In this document: piece after piece, positions 62,052 to 64,000 of the stretch
Layout: each line of letters opens with the position of its first letter
Position numbering within the stretch: the first letter of the stretch is position 1
Source: Castor canadensis
Lineage: Eukaryota > Chordata > Mammalia > Rodentia > Castoridae
Direction of reading: 5' to 3'
Length of the DNA stretch: 64,000 nucleotides
NCBI RefSeq assembly: GCF_047511655.1
Contig: NC_133391.1
Span: 120,598,384 to 120,662,383 of the forward strand
Translations under genes and position numbers: made by a program
Notes under the pieces: model-generated
Seen by the model: the letters and a program-made list of their open reading frames with translations, nothing else
The model's database searches: none
What the model was told of the DNA's origin: nothing

Positions 62052-62264
62052 TTTGAGACAGGATGCCACTATGTGGGCCAAGTTGGCCTCAAACTCTCCA
62101 CTCTTTTGCCTCAGTTTCCCAAGTGCTGGAATTACAGGCATGTACCACCTTGCCTGGCTGTCAATATTTTTTAATACTTTTTTTTTGTGGTACTGGAGTT
62201 TGAATTCAAGGATTTTTGCTTGCTAGGCAGGCCCTCTACCACTTGAGTCATGCCTCCAGCCCTA
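62052..62264 (-). mobile_element. B1-like plus ID-like SINE
   Basis: Minus B1-like (62052-62160) and minus ID-like (62173-62264). Confidence 0.85.
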
Positions 62265-62431
62265 GTCTGATATTTTTTAATACTTTGAAATACCAAGGAA
62301 AACAATTATGTTTCCTAAAATTCAGTAATAAATCTTGAACCAATATTACAGAAGTGAACCACTAATTATATGTCCTTATCTTCCACATTGGCAAAATAGC
62401 TATATAAAAATGCATACAACTGGGCTGGCTG

Positions 62432-62771
62432 GAGGTATGGCTCATGTGGTATAGTACTTGATAGCAAGCATGAAGCCCTGAATCCAGTACCATCTCAAAG
62501 AACAACAACAACAAAAAGCATACAACTAGTGCTTAAAATTTCCTAGTTAAGCCATGTATGGTGGCTCATGCCTGTGATTCTAGTATCTGGAGGCAGAGAT
62601 CAGAAGAATTGCAGTTTGAGGCCAGTCTGGGTAAAAAGTTAGCTAGATTCCATCTCAATCAAAAAGCAGGGTGTGGTCGCACACCTGTCATCCCAGCAGT
62701 GCAAGAAGCATAAATGGGATTTCGGTCTAGGGCAGCCCGGACATAAACACAAGACCTTGTTCAAAAAATAA
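62432..62771 (+). mobile_element. ID-like and two left-arm-type SINEs
   Basis: ID-like (62432-62515), then two left-arm-like units (62546-62662, 62663-62771). The second has the GTGCAAGAAGCATAAATGGG variant. Confidence 0.75.
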
Positions 62772-62784
62772 CTGAAGGGGAAAG

Positions 62785-63003
62785 ATAGAAGGAACTTGTG
62801 TAGAAGGGCGAGTATGATGAAAATATTATGTACTCAATGTATGAAAATCGAAAAATGAGACCTGCTGAAACTATTCTAGGAATTGGGGGAGGAGGGATAA
62901 AGAAGAATGATGGAGGGGGGCGAATTCAATTATGATATATCATAAGAACTTTTGTAAATGTTGCACTGTACTCCCAGTACAAAAAAAAAAAAAAAAAAAA
63001 AAA
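62785..63003 (+). mobile_element. L1-like 3' end, TATGATA type
   Basis: Purine-rich GGGGGAGGAGGGATAAAG, then GAATTCAATTATGATATATC, CTTTTGTAAATGTTGCACTG and a long A tail. Longest copy of this type in the window. Confidence 0.6.
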
Positions 63004-63219
63004 GAGCCGGGTACTGGTAGCTTGTGCCTCTAATCCTAGCTTCTCAGGAGGCAGAGATCATGGTTCGAAGTCTGCCAAGGGCAAATAGTTCTTGAGATCC
63101 TATCTTAAACCATCACAAAAAAGGGCTAGTGGAGTGGCTCAAGCAGTAAGAGTGCCTGCCTAGCAAGCGTGAGCGTGAGGCTGAGTTCAAACCTCAGTGC
63201 CACCAAAAAAAAAAAAAAA
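63004..63219 (+). mobile_element. Composite SINE, full length
   Basis: GCCGGGTACTGGTAGCTTGT left arm through right arm and A tail. Confidence 0.9.
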
Positions 63220-63389
63220 GGAGTGGGTTGGGGCTCAAACCCAGTACAGCCAAAGAAAATCCTAGTCAAGAATCTCTTTTCTCAAATGACTGAAATTATA
63301 CTACCAAGAATCTTTATAGATTTTTATTGGCACATGGGATAGTCATTATCAGTCTCAAGGTCTAGAAATCTCCATTTAGGAAGAACTTT

Positions 63390-63617
63390 TTTTCTTTTTA
63401 TTTGGCAGTACAGGGGTTTAAACTCAGGGCCTCACGCTTGCTAGGCGGGCACTCTTACCACTTGAGCCACTTTAATAGCTCCTTTTTTTTAAATGGGTTT
63501 TTTCAAGATAGGGTCTCCAGGAACTATTTGTCCAGGGACTGGCTTTGAACCATGATCCTCCTCATCTCTGCCTCCTGAGAAGTTAGGATTACAGGTATGA
63601 GCCATCAGCACCCAGCT
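63390..63617 (-). mobile_element. Composite SINE, full length
   Basis: Complement ID-like arm, linker TTTTTCAAGATAGGGTCTCC, left arm to CAGCACCCAGC. Confidence 0.9.
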
Positions 63618-63859
63618 AAGAATTTCTTACTATAAATAGACTGTACGACATGAGAACCCTGTACACGAAGGAATTACATAGAGAAACACAGCCCACATGG
63701 TTTAACATAGAAAATACGGAACATCTGTGCTAAGTTAAGTCTCAGATAACATTTGGTTCCTGCCTAGGAATGGGCTACATTAGTGGGACAGTCTGGAATC
63801 GTTAGGGTCTCTAAGATCCTTTCAAGGAGTCTGCAAGGTCAAAACTATTATTATTATTA

Positions 63860-64000
63860 TTTTTTGTACTGGGGCTTGAATTCAGGCCCTTCACCTTAAG
63901 CCACTCCACCAGTCCTGTTTTTGTGAAGGATTTTCGGAGGTAGGGTCTCATGAACTAACTATTTGCCCCGGCTGGCTTCAAACCGAAATCCTCCTGATCG
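63860..64000 (-). mobile_element. Composite SINE, cut by window edge
   Basis: Complement shortened ID-like arm after a (TTA)n stretch, linker and the beginning of the left arm. Confidence 0.85.

Noticed and set aside
61814-64000. Search for SLC30A5 exons 1 and 2
   Set aside because: No stretch on the minus strand encodes the expected membrane segment before residue 70; the region is mostly SINEs and AT-rich intron. These exons must lie beyond 64000.

Overview
This is a mammalian nuclear window carrying three protein-coding genes, all on the minus strand, in the order CENPH (positions 1-18170, last exon cut by the window edge), CCNB1 (22130-28740) and SLC30A5 (38304-61813, first exons beyond the right edge). 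All 32 coding exons in the window were placed by matching conserved protein sequence, GT/AG splice sites and reading phase. The summed lengths fit the known family proteins: CENPH 247 aa expected, CCNB1 429 aa here against 433 in human, and SLC30A5 residues about 70-765. Gene order and relative orientation match the SLC30A5-CCNB1-CENPH block of human 5q13, seen in reverse complement.

The host is probably a rodent, and I infer a castorimorph (beaver-like) one. The evidence is the very abundant composite SINE (a B1-like left arm joined to an ID/tRNA-like right arm), lone ID-like SINEs, B1-like monomers and a young L1-like 3' end with a G-rich tract. The species call rests on remembered repeat style, not on a search.

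Layout: 1-18.2 kb is CENPH, with large introns full of SINEs and a 4.2-kb degenerate class I (gammaretrovirus-like) endogenous retrovirus at 3252-7410. 17.85-18.47 kb is the GC-rich CENPH promoter with a 21-bp tandem repeat. 18.5-22.0 kb is a repeat-bearing spacer. 22.1-28.74 kb is CCNB1, a compact nine-exon gene whose upstream region (28.75-28.95 kb) holds two CCAAT boxes and a CDE/CHR pair typical of G2/M genes. 29.1-36.8 kb is a spacer with old L1 remnants, MER5A, MIR, L2 and SINEs. 36.8-38.3 kb is the probable SLC30A5 3' UTR. 38.3-61.8 kb holds SLC30A5 coding exons 3-16 (numbered as in the 16-exon human gene), with a U6 snRNA pseudogene in one intron.

Functionally, CENPH is a constitutive inner-kinetochore subunit, CCNB1 is the mitotic CDK1 cyclin, and SLC30A5 is a zinc transporter of the early secretory pathway. 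I see no new gene system. The most interesting material is mobile-element history: a provirus that split a SINE and left a 6-bp target duplication, a set of very short L1-like 3' inserts with perfect target duplications whose 5' ends cluster at a G-rich tract, and a 3'-truncated SINE flanked by a perfect 18-bp duplication.
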